Source: Bacteroidales bacterium | GTDB lineage: Bacteria; Bacteroidota; Bacteroidia; Bacteroidales; P3 | Length of the DNA stretch: 64,000 nucleotides | Assembly: GCA_017633985.1 (NCBI GenBank) | Contig: JAGBOF010000029.1 | Coordinates: forward strand, 1-64,000 | Direction of reading: 5' to 3' | Shown: positions 46,526 to 55,377 of the stretch, in pieces | Position numbering within the stretch: the first letter of the stretch is position 1 | Layout: each line of letters opens with the position of its first letter | Program-made: the position numbers and the translations under genes | The notes under the pieces: generated by a model | Database searches by the model: none | Told to the model about the DNA's origin: nothing | What the model saw: only the letters and a program-made list of their open reading frames with translations

Positions 46526-46567
46526 TATATCAGCGGCATTTTAATTTAAGCACTTAATACTGATATA
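46526..46567 (-). promoter_or_regulatory. Hairpin in the rpmI-rplT gap, possible L20 control element
   Basis: CTGATATA (46560-46567) and TATATCAG (46526-46533) are eight perfect pairs closing a 26-base loop. On the coding strand an A-rich run follows, not T, so it is not an intrinsic terminator. A role in L20 autoregulation is inferred from operon context only. Confidence 0.35.
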
Positions 46568-46606
46568 ATGGTTAATAAACTTGTTTACCCAATGTGCCTA
46601 ACAGAA

Positions 46607-46801
46607 TTATCTTACCAACAATTCGTTCAAAACTTTGGCATCAGCACTTGATACCGTTGTGTAAGCACATAATGCTCTTTTCCTCTTATTTGACTTCTTT
46701 GTCAAAATATGAGAATGATAAGCATGTCTTCTTTTCAATTTACCTGATGCAGTTACTGTAAATCTTTTCTTTACAGATGATCTGGTTTTTGTTTTTGGCA
46801 T
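46607..46801 (-). CDS. rpmI: 50S ribosomal protein L35
   Basis: A 64-residue basic protein with the L35 pattern ([39 protein letters not shown]). It sits in the conserved order thrS-infC-rpmI-rplT. Confidence 0.95.
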   Translation of the reverse strand: MPKTKTRSSVKKRFTVTASGKLKRRHAYHSHILTKKSNKRKRALCAYTTVSSADAKVLNELLVR

Positions 46802-46904
46802 TTTTATGTCCTCTTTTTTTGTTATTAATAAATTTATTTAACTAAAAACGTTTCAACAACGTTAATATCTCTGCTTTATTGTATTTATCCGCAAAAATTA
46901 CGGT

Positions 46905-47459
46905 TTATTTCTTCTTTATAGGAGCAATTATCATCAACATCTTCTTTCCTTCTAACTTCGGCATCTGCTCCGGTTTACCGTATTCAAGCAATGCCTCGGC
47001 AAATTTAAGAAGTTTTTGCTCACCTTGTTCTTTATAGACAATCGTTCTTCCTTTAAAAAACACATCAACTTTAACTTTATTGCCTTCAGTTAAGAAACGT
47101 ATTGCGTGCTTTAATTTAAAATCAAAGTCATGATCGTCTGTTTGAGGTCCAAGTCTTATTTCTTTAACCAACATTTTAGAAGATTTGGCTTTTCTTTCCT
47201 TTTCTTTCTTCTTTTGTTCATAAAGAAATTTCTGGTAATTCATCACCTTACATACTGGCGGATTAACATTTGGAGATATCTCCACCAAATCCAACCCTTG
47301 CTCGGTTGCAATAGCCAACGCTTCCTTAATACTGCAAATTTTAGGTTCAAAACCTTCACCGACTACTCTTACAATCGGCTCTTTAATGTTCTCGTTAATC
47401 AAATGAGGCATCTCCTTTTTTACAGGTCCTCTGCCACGAGATTGATTTGTTGTTTCTAT
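46905..47459 (-). CDS. infC: Translation initiation factor IF-3, probable ATA start
   Basis: IF-3 prevents premature subunit joining and rejects non-AUG starts. The two domains are clear (INENIKEPIVRVVG, LDLVEISPNVNPPVCKVMNYQKFLYE, LGPQTDDHDFDFKLKHAIRFL, VFFKGRTIVYKEQG). The first ATG (47411) has a purine run touching it with no spacer. The frame stays open upstream to an ATA at 47459, seven bases after a perfect AGGAGG (47467-47472), adding 16 residues (IETTNQSRGRGPVKKE). Non-AUG infC starts are known (AUU in E. coli) and allow IF-3 to limit its own synthesis. I annotate 184 residues from this start. Confidence 0.75.
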   Translation of the reverse strand: METTNQSRGRGPVKKEMPHLINENIKEPIVRVVGEGFEPKICSIKEALAIATEQGLDLVEISPNVNPPVCKVMNYQKFLYEQKKKEKERKAKSSKMLVKEIRLGPQTDDHDFDFKLKHAIRFLTEGNKVKVDVFFKGRTIVYKEQGEQKLLKFAEALLEYGKPEQMPKLEGKKMLMIIAPIKKK

Positions 47460-47466
47460 AACTTGT

Positions 47467-47472
47467 CCTCCT
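47467..47472 (-). promoter_or_regulatory. Strong Shine-Dalgarno that decides the infC start
   Basis: AGGAGG on the minus strand, seven bases before an ATA codon and far from the first ATG. One of the few full SD sequences in the window. Confidence 0.65.
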
Positions 47473-47503
47473 TATATTTAAAATGTTTATACTTAATGTA
47501 TTT

Positions 47504-49441
47504 CTAATTCTCTAATTCTTTCTTTACTTCGTTTTGCACCAAATCAGTAAAATCTTTAATGCTCATTGTACCTATATCACCTTTCAAGTGTTCCCTTACT
47601 GAAACTAAACCTTCCGCTTCTTCCTTTTCTCCGACAATAAGCATATAACGTATTTTCTTAATCTCGGCATCACGTATCTTCTTCCCAGTTTTTTCATTAC
47701 GGTTATCAACCGTACCGCGCAATTCAGCTTCATTTAATATATTCTGAACCTTCTTTGCATATTCTTCATACTTTTCACTGATAGGAAGAACAATATACTG
47801 ATCAGGTGTCAGCCACAAAGGAAATTCGCCTGCAGTATGTTCCAACAATACCGCAACAAAACGTTCCATAGAACCGAAAGGTGCTCTGTGAATCATGACA
47901 GGTCTGTGCTTTTGATTGTCAGCCCCGATGTATTCCAGATTAAATCTTTCCGGCAAATTATAATCGACCTGAATAGTTCCCAACTGCCAACTTCTGCCCA
48001 AAGCATCTTTAACCATGAAATCAAGTTTTGGCCCGTAGAACGCAGCTTCACCTGTTTCGGTTACAGTGTTAAGACCTTTCTCTGCAGCACTTTCGATTAT
48101 AGCCTTCTCCGCTTTATCCCACACTTCATCCGTACCGATATATTTCTCTTTATTGTTAGGGTCACGCAATGAAATTTGGGCGGTAAAGTTATCAAACTTA
48201 AGCGTCTTGAATATATAAAGTACAATATCTATTACTTTGCAAAACTCTTCTTTTATCTGCTCCTGCGTACAAAAGATATGCGCATCATCCTGCGTAAACG
48301 ACCTAACACGTGTCAATCCGTGCAATTCACCGCTCATTTCATAACGGTAAACTGTTCCGAATTCTGCCACACGGTAAGGTAAATCCTTATAAGACTTCGG
48401 CATCAAACGGTATATCTCGCAATGGTGAGGGCAATTCATCGGTTTTAACATATATTCCTCACCTTCCTGCGGAGTCTGTATCGGTTGGAAGGAATCTTTG
48501 CCATATTTTTGGAAGTGTCCAGATGTCTTATACAGATTAACATTGCCTATATGCGGCGTCATAACCTGCAAATAACCGTATTTCTTCTGAACTTTTGTCA
48601 AAAAATCTTCCAATCTCTTACGCAATGCCGTACCTTTTGGCAACCACAGAGGCAATCCCTGACCCACATTCTGTGAAAATGCAAACAATTCAAGTTCTTT
48701 GCCTAATTTTCTGTGATCTCTTTTCTTTGCTTCTTCCAAAAGAGTAAGATACTCATCCAGTTCTTTCTTTTTAGGGAATGATATTGCATACAAACGCGTC
48801 AATTGCTTACGATGTTCGTCGCCTCTCCAATAGGCACCAGCCAAAGAAGTTATCTTAAACGCCTTTATAGGCGAGAAATCCATCAAATGAGGACCGCGGC
48901 AAAGGTCGGTAAAATCTCCGCTTTCGTAAAAAGTTATAGTTCCGTCCTGTAAATCATTGATAAGTTCGACTTTGTATTGTTCTCCGCGTGAAGAAAAATA
49001 ATCCAAAGCGTCTTTTTTGCTTACATCTTTACGTATAAGTTTAACGCCTTGCTTAACTATTTCCGCCATTTTCTTCTCTATTTTCGGAAAATCTTCTTCC
49101 CTCAAAACGTCTTCGCCGAAATCAATATCATAATAGAAGCCGCGTTCAATCGCAGGTCCTATTCCGAACTTTGCATTAGGATACAATGCCTGAACTGCCG
49201 AAGCTAATAAGTGTGCGGAGGAATGCCAGAAGGTATGTTTGCCGTCTTCGTCATTCCATGTATTAAGTTTCAGGTTACAGTCTTTATTTATAGGTTGTAA
49301 TAAGTCTTTTATTTCGCCGTCAACAGTAGCCGAAAGAACGTTTCTTGCCAATCCTTCGCTTATTGACTTTGCTACATCCAAAGCCGTAACACCTTCGTTA
49401 TATTGCTTTACGCTTCCGTCAGGTAATGTTATGTTTATCAT
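47504..49441 (-). CDS. thrS: Threonyl-tRNA synthetase
   Basis: A 645-residue class II synthetase. TGS domain 1-60, editing domain with [10 protein letters not shown] (73-82), catalytic core with the zinc-binding Cys in [10 protein letters not shown] (near 335), [23 protein letters not shown], and a C-terminal anticodon-binding domain. The order thrS-infC-rpmI-rplT is conserved in many bacteria. The promoter at 49504 gives a leader of about 58 bases. Confidence 0.97.
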   Translation of the reverse strand: MINITLPDGSVKQYNEGVTALDVAKSISEGLARNVLSATVDGEIKDLLQPINKDCNLKLNTWNDEDGKHTFWHSSAHLLASAVQALYPNAKFGIGPAIERGFYYDIDFGEDVLREEDFPKIEKKMAEIVKQGVKLIRKDVSKKDALDYFSSRGEQYKVELINDLQDGTITFYESGDFTDLCRGPHLMDFSPIKAFKITSLAGAYWRGDEHRKQLTRLYAISFPKKKELDEYLTLLEEAKKRDHRKLGKELELFAFSQNVGQGLPLWLPKGTALRKRLEDFLTKVQKKYGYLQVMTPHIGNVNLYKTSGHFQKYGKDSFQPIQTPQEGEEYMLKPMNCPHHCEIYRLMPKSYKDLPYRVAEFGTVYRYEMSGELHGLTRVRSFTQDDAHIFCTQEQIKEEFCKVIDIVLYIFKTLKFDNFTAQISLRDPNNKEKYIGTDEVWDKAEKAIIESAAEKGLNTVTETGEAAFYGPKLDFMVKDALGRSWQLGTIQVDYNLPERFNLEYIGADNQKHRPVMIHRAPFGSMERFVAVLLEHTAGEFPLWLTPDQYIVLPISEKYEEYAKKVQNILNEAELRGTVDNRNEKTGKKIRDAEIKKIRYMLIVGEKEEAEGLVSVREHLKGDIGTMSIKDFTDLVQNEVKKELEN

Positions 49442-49503
49442 TATTATATCCTTTCAATATTTATCAATAAATCACCGTAAAAAAGAGTTTATCAAATAAT
49501 TTG

Positions 49504-49511
49504 CAAATTTA
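49504..49511 (-). promoter_or_regulatory. Promoter -7 element of thrS-infC-rpmI-rplT-rplS
   Basis: TAAATTTG followed by C on the minus strand. Confidence 0.55.
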
Positions 49512-49720
49512 CAATTTTTTTTCTTACCGACAATAACAAAAACTCATTTTTTTATATCTTCAGTTAATTTTATGCCGTTTCGTATTAATCCTTACACCAC
49601 AATTTTCGCTGCCATTGAATGCTGAAATCACTTTTTTACTCTATTTTTCTGCCTGTTTTTGCTGCAAAAAACGCTCAAAAAATACCGTCTTATAAATTAT
49701 TAACAATCAAATCGTTACAA

Positions 49721-49825
49721 AAACACGGCGTTTCGTTAAAATAATACGGCGTTTTAATAAAATATTATCGCATGTTATTTTACTAAAACGCCGTATTATT
49801 TTTCTAAAAAGCCTTCTTGTTCTGT
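49721..49825. repeat. 21-bp array I: five units with a 15-bp stem
   Basis: Units start at 49721, 49742, 49763, 49784 and 49805 (the last decayed). Cores are ACGGCGT, ACGGCGT, ATCGCAT, ACGCCGT and AAGCCTT. Units 2 and 4 share 15 perfect pairs (49742-49756 with 49784-49798). The array lies behind rsmD and fills the middle of the 452-base gap before thrS; apart from the thrS promoter I see nothing else there. Confidence 0.85.
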
Positions 49826-49893
49826 TAAAGCCCCAAAAAGTAAATTCAGAACAATTTTACTTTTGATTTTTCAGACGGTTTATTTGAATAAAT

Positions 49894-50448
49894 CTATTGC
49901 TGATCTTCCTCTTTTTGCTCATTACGGAAAAATGTGAAGTTCACCTTACCGTAATGACGCTGTTCAACAAAATAAGGATTATCTGTATACGAATGTTCTT
50001 TGGAATGTTCCAAAATAAACAGCCCGCCTGGTTTAAGAAAACTCTTCAACACCAAATCCGCAACCAAATCAAACTTATCCATATCATAAGGAGGATCGGC
50101 AAAAACTACGTCATATTGCATTTTGCTGCGGCCTAAATACACAAAAACATCACTTCGTAATGCGTAAAGGTTGTCTACTTTGAATTTTTCTTTTGTTTGA
50201 TTGATAAATGCAATACATTTGGGGTTTATGTCAACGCTTGTTATGGATTTGATACCTCTTGAAACGAATTCGAAACTGATATTACCAGTGCCGCAAAACA
50301 AATCCAATGCGGAACATTCCTCAAAATCTATTTTATTCCGAAGAATATTAAACAAACTCTCCTTTGCGAAATCCGTCGTAGGACGTACAGGTAGATTCAT
50401 AGGAGGATTCAAACGTCTGCCCCGTAATGTGCCCGATACTATTCTCAT
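49894..50448 (-). CDS. rsmD: 16S rRNA (guanine-966-N2)-methyltransferase
   Basis: A 184-residue Rossmann methyltransferase. MRIVSGTLRGRRLNPP at the start, DLFCGTGNISFEFVSRG for SAM binding, and the catalytic FADPPYD are diagnostic of RsmD. It is downstream of the DUF3822 gene, a usual partner in this phylum. Confidence 0.93.
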   Translation of the reverse strand: MRIVSGTLRGRRLNPPMNLPVRPTTDFAKESLFNILRNKIDFEECSALDLFCGTGNISFEFVSRGIKSITSVDINPKCIAFINQTKEKFKVDNLYALRSDVFVYLGRSKMQYDVVFADPPYDMDKFDLVADLVLKSFLKPGGLFILEHSKEHSYTDNPYFVEQRHYGKVNFTFFRNEQKEEDQQ

Positions 50449-50482
50449 CCGTATTGCCCTTATTCTGCTTTATCTGCCGCTT

Positions 50483-51316
50483 TTATGCCAACAAAAGGAA
50501 ATATTTCTGCAAATCAATGCCGTCAAACTCTGCAGGAACCGTTATATTCTCCGCACAATTTGCATAAGACACATGCTTAATATAGCGCTTTAACAGATGC
50601 AATTCTTCTTCGGTAAACTTCTCGCCCGAAAGCATTAAATTAACCTCCGCAGTATTGATTTCCAATTGTTGCAACGTATAAAGCAAAAAGTAAATCATAT
50701 CATCCGCCGTTTGATATGTAAAGGAATTGGACAAAGTAAACGTATTGCCTTTGAAAACTGCAAATCCGCATCCGTTAGAAGTCTTATTCATAATGAAAGT
50801 ATTCTGCATGAATGAACTTACATCGAATGCGTATTGAGCCAAAACCTCTGACGGTGAAACGTAACGTGCTTTCGGCATCACTATCTTCATACCGCTGTAT
50901 TGTTGCAAAGGATATGCAAACACATTAACGGCGTCTAATTTTTGACAAACATTGGCAATAACCGTATCATTGGAATATACAGGCGAAACAGTCTTCAAAT
51001 AATCTTTGTTTTTGGAAGCATCGTAAAGTTTAAACGGCACCCAAACCGAACGTTGGGTAGGACAAACCACACGGATTGAGTTAAAATTAAATATATGTAT
51101 CCCTACGGATGAAAAACATGTCTTTATATTTGTCATCACTTGGGGAATGCTTCCGCTTAAATCGACGCTGAATTCCCCCGTAGCTTTCAAACAGAATTTT
51201 TTGTCTATTATCGCAAAAATAAATCCGCCTGCCGTCAAGCAAACGGATAGATTTGATTCATTCGTTACAATAGTTCCTTCTGTCTGGGTTAAATTTTCCA
51301 GTTTAAAAGTATTCAT
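50483..51316 (-). CDS. DUF3822 family protein
   Basis: A 277-residue protein of a Bacteroidota-restricted family that commonly sits next to rsmD. Alternating beta and helix segments suggest a duplicated actin-like or PilM-like fold, but I can point to no catalytic motif. Function unknown. It lies 23 bases after the preceding gene and 34 before rsmD. Confidence 0.65.
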   Translation of the reverse strand: MNTFKLENLTQTEGTIVTNESNLSVCLTAGGFIFAIIDKKFCLKATGEFSVDLSGSIPQVMTNIKTCFSSVGIHIFNFNSIRVVCPTQRSVWVPFKLYDASKNKDYLKTVSPVYSNDTVIANVCQKLDAVNVFAYPLQQYSGMKIVMPKARYVSPSEVLAQYAFDVSSFMQNTFIMNKTSNGCGFAVFKGNTFTLSNSFTYQTADDMIYFLLYTLQQLEINTAEVNLMLSGEKFTEEELHLLKRYIKHVSYANCAENITVPAEFDGIDLQKYFLLLA

Positions 51317-51339
51317 GTAAGAAATTTATATAACATTTA

Positions 51340-51981
51340 TTATTCCCAGTTTCCGTCGGTAATAGCCTGATCCATTGCTCCGACTCTCCAACCGGCAAAT
51401 CCGCCTACTTTTTGCTCCAATTCGGCTTTACGGTTTATCACCGTCTGCTCGTCCATACCTGTCGTATAAGTCTCAATAGGAGCTTTGGCTTCAAAAACTG
51501 CTACCTCAATACCGCCTTTATCCAATGTACCGGCTTGCATCTCGAATGTTTTGCCGTCTGAATAAGGAATAAATTTCAATTCCTTGATTTTATCTTTGGA
51601 AGTTATCAACTTACCTTCGGCAGACAATTTCTCCAACGGATTAACCTTCGTCGTATCTCTTCTTAATATACCTTGCTTCAAAGCTTCTGCCTCCGTCATA
51701 TTATCTGGCACCGTTCCGAATTTTTGAACCAACAAAGCCTCGCCGTTATATGCAAAATCAATCAAAGAATCCAAGTCATTACAATAAGCATTGTTTGTGT
51801 TTTTGTACTGCTCCTGCAAAGTACGGATGTCTTTCAACTTGTTAATAACTTCGGTAGAACGCAAATTATATTCGGCTTCGAATTTAACGGGACGCTGAAT
51901 ACAATTATATAACCAAAACGCCATTGCAACCACTGCAACCGCTCCTACTGCCAACAGAATTGTTCTTGTCGTTTTATTCAT
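51340..51981 (-). CDS. Membrane-anchored protein of unknown function
   Basis: A 213-residue protein with one N-terminal transmembrane helix (about 7-25) and a periplasmic remainder: a helical part with LKDIRTLQEQYKNTNNAYCNDLDSLIDFA, which resembles the segment after the pilin-like helix in pseudopilins, then a beta-rich end. First gene of the unit with DUF3822 and rsmD. Function unknown. Confidence 0.55.
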   Translation of the reverse strand: MNKTTRTILLAVGAVAVVAMAFWLYNCIQRPVKFEAEYNLRSTEVINKLKDIRTLQEQYKNTNNAYCNDLDSLIDFAYNGEALLVQKFGTVPDNMTEAEALKQGILRRDTTKVNPLEKLSAEGKLITSKDKIKELKFIPYSDGKTFEMQAGTLDKGGIEVAVFEAKAPIETYTTGMDEQTVINRKAELEQKVGGFAGWRVGAMDQAITDGNWE

Positions 51982-52041
51982 GATAGCTTATCAAAATTTT
52001 ACTGTTATTAATTATTATTTTCTGTCTCAAAAAAGATTTTG

Positions 52042-52049
52042 CAAATTTA
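52042..52049 (-). promoter_or_regulatory. Promoter -7 element of the DUF3822-rsmD unit
   Basis: TAAATTTG followed by C on the minus strand, about 60 bases before the start at 51981. Confidence 0.5.
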
Positions 52050-52090
52050 GTTTATTTCAATGAAAATACAATAATTTATTGCAAAAAAAT

Positions 52091-53485
52091 TTAAATATTT
52101 TGTTCCACATGATTGATAATCACATTTAAATCAGGATTTTGCGACAATAAATCGGCACATCTTGCAGCCAAATAAACACTTCTGTGTCTTCCTCCCGTAC
52201 ATCCGAAATATACACTCAAGTCGGAAAATCCTCTTTTCAAGTAATTATCAACGCTTTGGCTGACTAAATTCATAGCATTGTCAAAAAAGAAATCCACTTC
52301 CTTATATTGCTCCAAATATTGCTTAACTTCCTTATCCAAACCCGTCATTTGCTTATATCTGTCTTCTCTTCCCGGATTCGGCAATGCACGGCAATCGAAC
52401 ACGAAACCGCCTCCGTTGCCCGAAACGTCATGCGGATAACCTTTTTTGTATGAAAAACTTTTTACCCTTACCGTTAATTTCTTTTTTCCGCTGCTTAAAG
52501 CCGCCAACTTATCAGATGCAATAATGCGGTCAAATACTCCGTGAAGTGCGGGGATGTTTAAATCGAATTTTACGTTGTTTTCCAGATATTTTAAATTATT
52601 CAAAGCAAACGGTATGCTTTTTAAAAACTCCGTTTTCCCTTCAAAATAACCACGGTAGCCGTAAGAACCCATTGCCTGCATTATTCTTATATATACGTAT
52701 GCATAATACAACTGTTCAAACTGCTGTTTAGGTACTTTGACATACTTTTGCAATTCCTCAAAATACAAATCAAACAAATACTGCCGCATATCATGCGGAA
52801 TATCAGCCTTGGCATCATAAAGCAATGACGCTATATCGTATTGCAATGCACCTTTACGTCCGCCCTGAAAGTCTATAAACCAGACCTTGCCGTCTTTGAG
52901 CATTATATTACGCGATTGGAAATCCCTGTAAAGAAAGAAAGAAGTATCCGCCGTCAAAAGAAAACTCTTTAATGTATTGAAATCTTTTTCCAAATCCTCT
53001 TCATTAAAAGGTATTCCCGCCAATTTCAAAAAATAATACTTAAAATAATTCAAATCCCATTGAATGCTTTGCCCGTCGAAATCCTTACGGGGATAGGCGT
53101 ATGTATAATCAAAGTTTTTTATAGTCTGTATCTTCGGCAACTGCTTCACAACACGTGCGTATTGCTCCGAAACATCCTGCTGCCCATGGGTTTTAATATA
53201 AGAAAACAGTGTCTGATCCCCCAAATCCTGCTGCAAATAAACTTTACCCGTAGTATCCTTTGCATAAATATCTGGGACATTAATATTATTTGCCTTCAAT
53301 TGGCGTGCGTATGACAAAAAAGCTTTGTTTTCGGACACATCATGGTTATAAACCCCTATACAAGACATGTCACCGGCTGTAATTCTGAAATATTGACGGT
53401 TACTGCCGTGGGCAGACATCCTTTCTATTTTGTCAGGCGTCTTGTTAAAGGTATCAATGAATAATTTTTCAACTTGTTTTTCCAT
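52091..53485 (-). CDS. APH-type kinase fused to RapZ C-terminal domain
   Basis: A 464-residue two-domain cytoplasmic protein. Residues 1 to about 310 are an aminoglycoside-phosphotransferase-like kinase with YRDFQSRNIML (catalytic Asp and Asn, the usual His replaced by Tyr) and FIDFQGG for metal binding. This resembles AmgK-type MurNAc/GlcNAc kinases more than antibiotic kinases. Residues about 335-464 match the RapZ C-terminal domain (FDCRALPNPGR and YFGCTGGRHRSVYLA), which in E. coli senses glucosamine-6-phosphate. The RapZ Walker domain is replaced by the kinase. A role linking amino-sugar level to cell-wall precursor recycling is inference. It follows ispD after a repeat array. Confidence 0.75.
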   Translation of the reverse strand: MEKQVEKLFIDTFNKTPDKIERMSAHGSNRQYFRITAGDMSCIGVYNHDVSENKAFLSYARQLKANNINVPDIYAKDTTGKVYLQQDLGDQTLFSYIKTHGQQDVSEQYARVVKQLPKIQTIKNFDYTYAYPRKDFDGQSIQWDLNYFKYYFLKLAGIPFNEEDLEKDFNTLKSFLLTADTSFFLYRDFQSRNIMLKDGKVWFIDFQGGRKGALQYDIASLLYDAKADIPHDMRQYLFDLYFEELQKYVKVPKQQFEQLYYAYVYIRIMQAMGSYGYRGYFEGKTEFLKSIPFALNNLKYLENNVKFDLNIPALHGVFDRIIASDKLAALSSGKKKLTVRVKSFSYKKGYPHDVSGNGGGFVFDCRALPNPGREDRYKQMTGLDKEVKQYLEQYKEVDFFFDNAMNLVSQSVDNYLKRGFSDLSVYFGCTGGRHRSVYLAARCADLLSQNPDLNVIINHVEQNI

Positions 53486-53516
53486 ATTCCGGGACTAAAA
53501 ATTCATTGTAAAAAAT

Positions 53517-53621
53517 TAAAACGGCGTGTTAAGAAATTTTTATCGCTGATTAATAAATTTTCGTCGCAGATCAGTAAATTTTTATCGCTGATCAGTAAAT
53601 CATCACGGCGTCTTATTAAGC
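53517..53621. repeat. 21-bp array J: five units overlapping the ispD end
   Basis: Units start at 53517, 53538, 53559, 53580 and 53601. The middle three nearly repeat those of the array at 57535, in the same order. The last unit encodes the last residues (LNKTP) and stop of ispD. Confidence 0.85.
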
Positions 53622-54277
53622 AAAAACTCTGCTATGTGTAAATCAATAGGGTACGTTACCTTAATATTATTGCGGTTTCCTTCTATAATATTGATCTTCA
53701 TTCCCGCAGATTCCGCAACCGATGCGTCATCGGTGAATTGCGGTTTGTAGGGTTGATTATACGCCTGTTTGATTAAAGATGTGCGGAAAATTTGCGGTGT
53801 TTGCATCAAAAAAACACGTTGTCTTTGCACTGCGAAATTGCTCTTTCCGTCAATAATTCTCACACTGTCGGTCGCATTTACCGCACACACTGCACTGCCT
53901 AAACTCTCCGCCGTAAGAAAACCGTTTTCAAACATATTTTTATCCGCAAACGGTCTTACACCGTCATGTATCGCCACAAGGGAATCCGTATCCGTTACCG
54001 CATCCAACGCATTCTTTACCGAGAAAAAGCGTTCCTCTCCTCCGTAAACCACATCTACGGGAACATTAAGAGCATACCGCTGTTTCAAATCGTTGAACAG
54101 TTCGGTATGCTCTTGGTTTATCACCGTAATAATACTATATTGATTGTTAAACCCGTGTATTCTCTCCAATGTATGGAACAAAAGCGGTTTGCTTTTCACA
54201 AGTATGTATTGTTTGGGGACATCGTTGTGCATTCTGCTGCCTTTCCCGCAGGCTAATACAATAACATACTTTTTCAT
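53603..54277 (-). CDS. ispD: 2-C-methyl-D-erythritol 4-phosphate cytidylyltransferase
   Basis: A 224-residue enzyme of the MEP isoprenoid pathway. Motifs are LACGKGSRMHNDVPKQY (CTP binding), IHDGVRPF, TPQIFR, FTDDASVAE and GNRNNIKVTYPIDL. Its stop codon and last five residues (LNKTP) are encoded by a 21-bp repeat unit, so the natural end was probably rewritten by the array. It starts 22 bases after queA. Confidence 0.93.
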   Translation of the reverse strand: MKKYVIVLACGKGSRMHNDVPKQYILVKSKPLLFHTLERIHGFNNQYSIITVINQEHTELFNDLKQRYALNVPVDVVYGGEERFFSVKNALDAVTDTDSLVAIHDGVRPFADKNMFENGFLTAESLGSAVCAVNATDSVRIIDGKSNFAVQRQRVFLMQTPQIFRTSLIKQAYNQPYKPQFTDDASVAESAGMKINIIEGNRNNIKVTYPIDLHIAEFLLNKTP

Positions 54278-54299
54278 TGCCGGTTTGTGTAATTGCGTA

Positions 54300-55361
54300 T
54301 CAGATTATAAGCATTGCATCGCCGTATGTTAGGAATTTATATCCCTCTTGAATAGCTTCTTGATATGCATGCATAATCAAATCAAACCCTCCGAATGTGC
54401 AAGCCATGATAAGCATCGGTGACAAAGGACGGTTGAATTGGCAAACAAGCGCATCGGCTACTTGGAAATTGTATTCTGGAAAGATAAATTTGCTTGTCCA
54501 TCCAGCATATTGCTTAATCTTTCCGTCAATAGTGGCAGCCGTTTCCAAAGCTTTGGCTGTCGTTGTGCCTATTGCGCATATCTTACGTTTTTCTGCCTTT
54601 GCCGAATTGATTTTATCCATAGCCTCGGCTGTGATAAACATCTCCTCGCTGTCGGATTTATGCTTGGTTAAATCCTCCACCTCTATCGGACGGAAATTTC
54701 CCAATCCCGAATGAAGGGTTACGTATGCTGTCTCTATGCCTTTTATTTCCATTCTCTTCATAAGCTCTCTCGAAAAATGGAATCCCGTTGCAGGAGCCAC
54801 CACTGCGCCTTCGTTTTTCGCATAAATGGTCTGGTAACGTAAATTATCTTCAGGCAAAAGATTTCTGAAATTCAATATATCCATAGGAAGCGGCGTCGTG
54901 CCTAAAGATTTAAGCACTTTATGGAATTCTTCGTTGCTTCCGTCAAACAAAAAACGCAATGTCCTGCCGCGTGAGGTTGTATTGTCTATAACTTCGGCGA
55001 CAAGTTCATTGTTTTCTCCGAAATAAAGTTTGTTTCCAATCCTTATCTTTCTCGCAGGTTCCACTAAAATATCCCACAAACGTGTGTTTTCGTTAATTTC
55101 CCGCAGCAAAAACACCTCAATCTTGGCATTTGTTTTCTCTTTCGTACCGATTAAACGGGCAGGAAATACTTTAGTGTCGTTCATAACAAACAAATCACCC
55201 TCATCAAAATAATTAAGAATATCCTTAAACGTCTTATGCTCTATATCTCCCGTGTCTTTATGCACCACCATCAATCTGCATTCATCCCTTTCCTTTGACG
55301 GATGTAAAGCAACAGACTCTTTAGGCAAATTGTATTTAAATTGAGAAAGTTTAATACTCAT
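54300..55361 (-). CDS. queA: tRNA preQ1 ribosyltransferase-isomerase QueA
   Basis: A 353-residue enzyme that transfers and isomerises the ribosyl part of SAM onto preQ1 in tRNA, forming epoxyqueuosine. [57 protein letters not shown] and the [10 protein letters not shown] segment identify it. Between lysC (16 bases upstream) and ispD. Confidence 0.95.
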   Translation of the reverse strand: MSIKLSQFKYNLPKESVALHPSKERDECRLMVVHKDTGDIEHKTFKDILNYFDEGDLFVMNDTKVFPARLIGTKEKTNAKIEVFLLREINENTRLWDILVEPARKIRIGNKLYFGENNELVAEVIDNTTSRGRTLRFLFDGSNEEFHKVLKSLGTTPLPMDILNFRNLLPEDNLRYQTIYAKNEGAVVAPATGFHFSRELMKRMEIKGIETAYVTLHSGLGNFRPIEVEDLTKHKSDSEEMFITAEAMDKINSAKAEKRKICAIGTTTAKALETAATIDGKIKQYAGWTSKFIFPEYNFQVADALVCQFNRPLSPMLIMACTFGGFDLIMHAYQEAIQEGYKFLTYGDAMLII

Positions 55362-55377
55362 ATTACATTAAATATAT

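Noticed and set aside
52091-53485. Aminoglycoside resistance gene
   Set aside because: The kinase domain is fused to a RapZ C-terminal domain and carries the AmgK-like RDFQSRN motif; nothing points to antibiotic substrates.
53603-54277. MurU-type nucleotidyltransferase
   Set aside because: Neighbouring AmgK-like kinase suggested it, but the IHDGVRPF and FTDDASV motifs are those of IspD.
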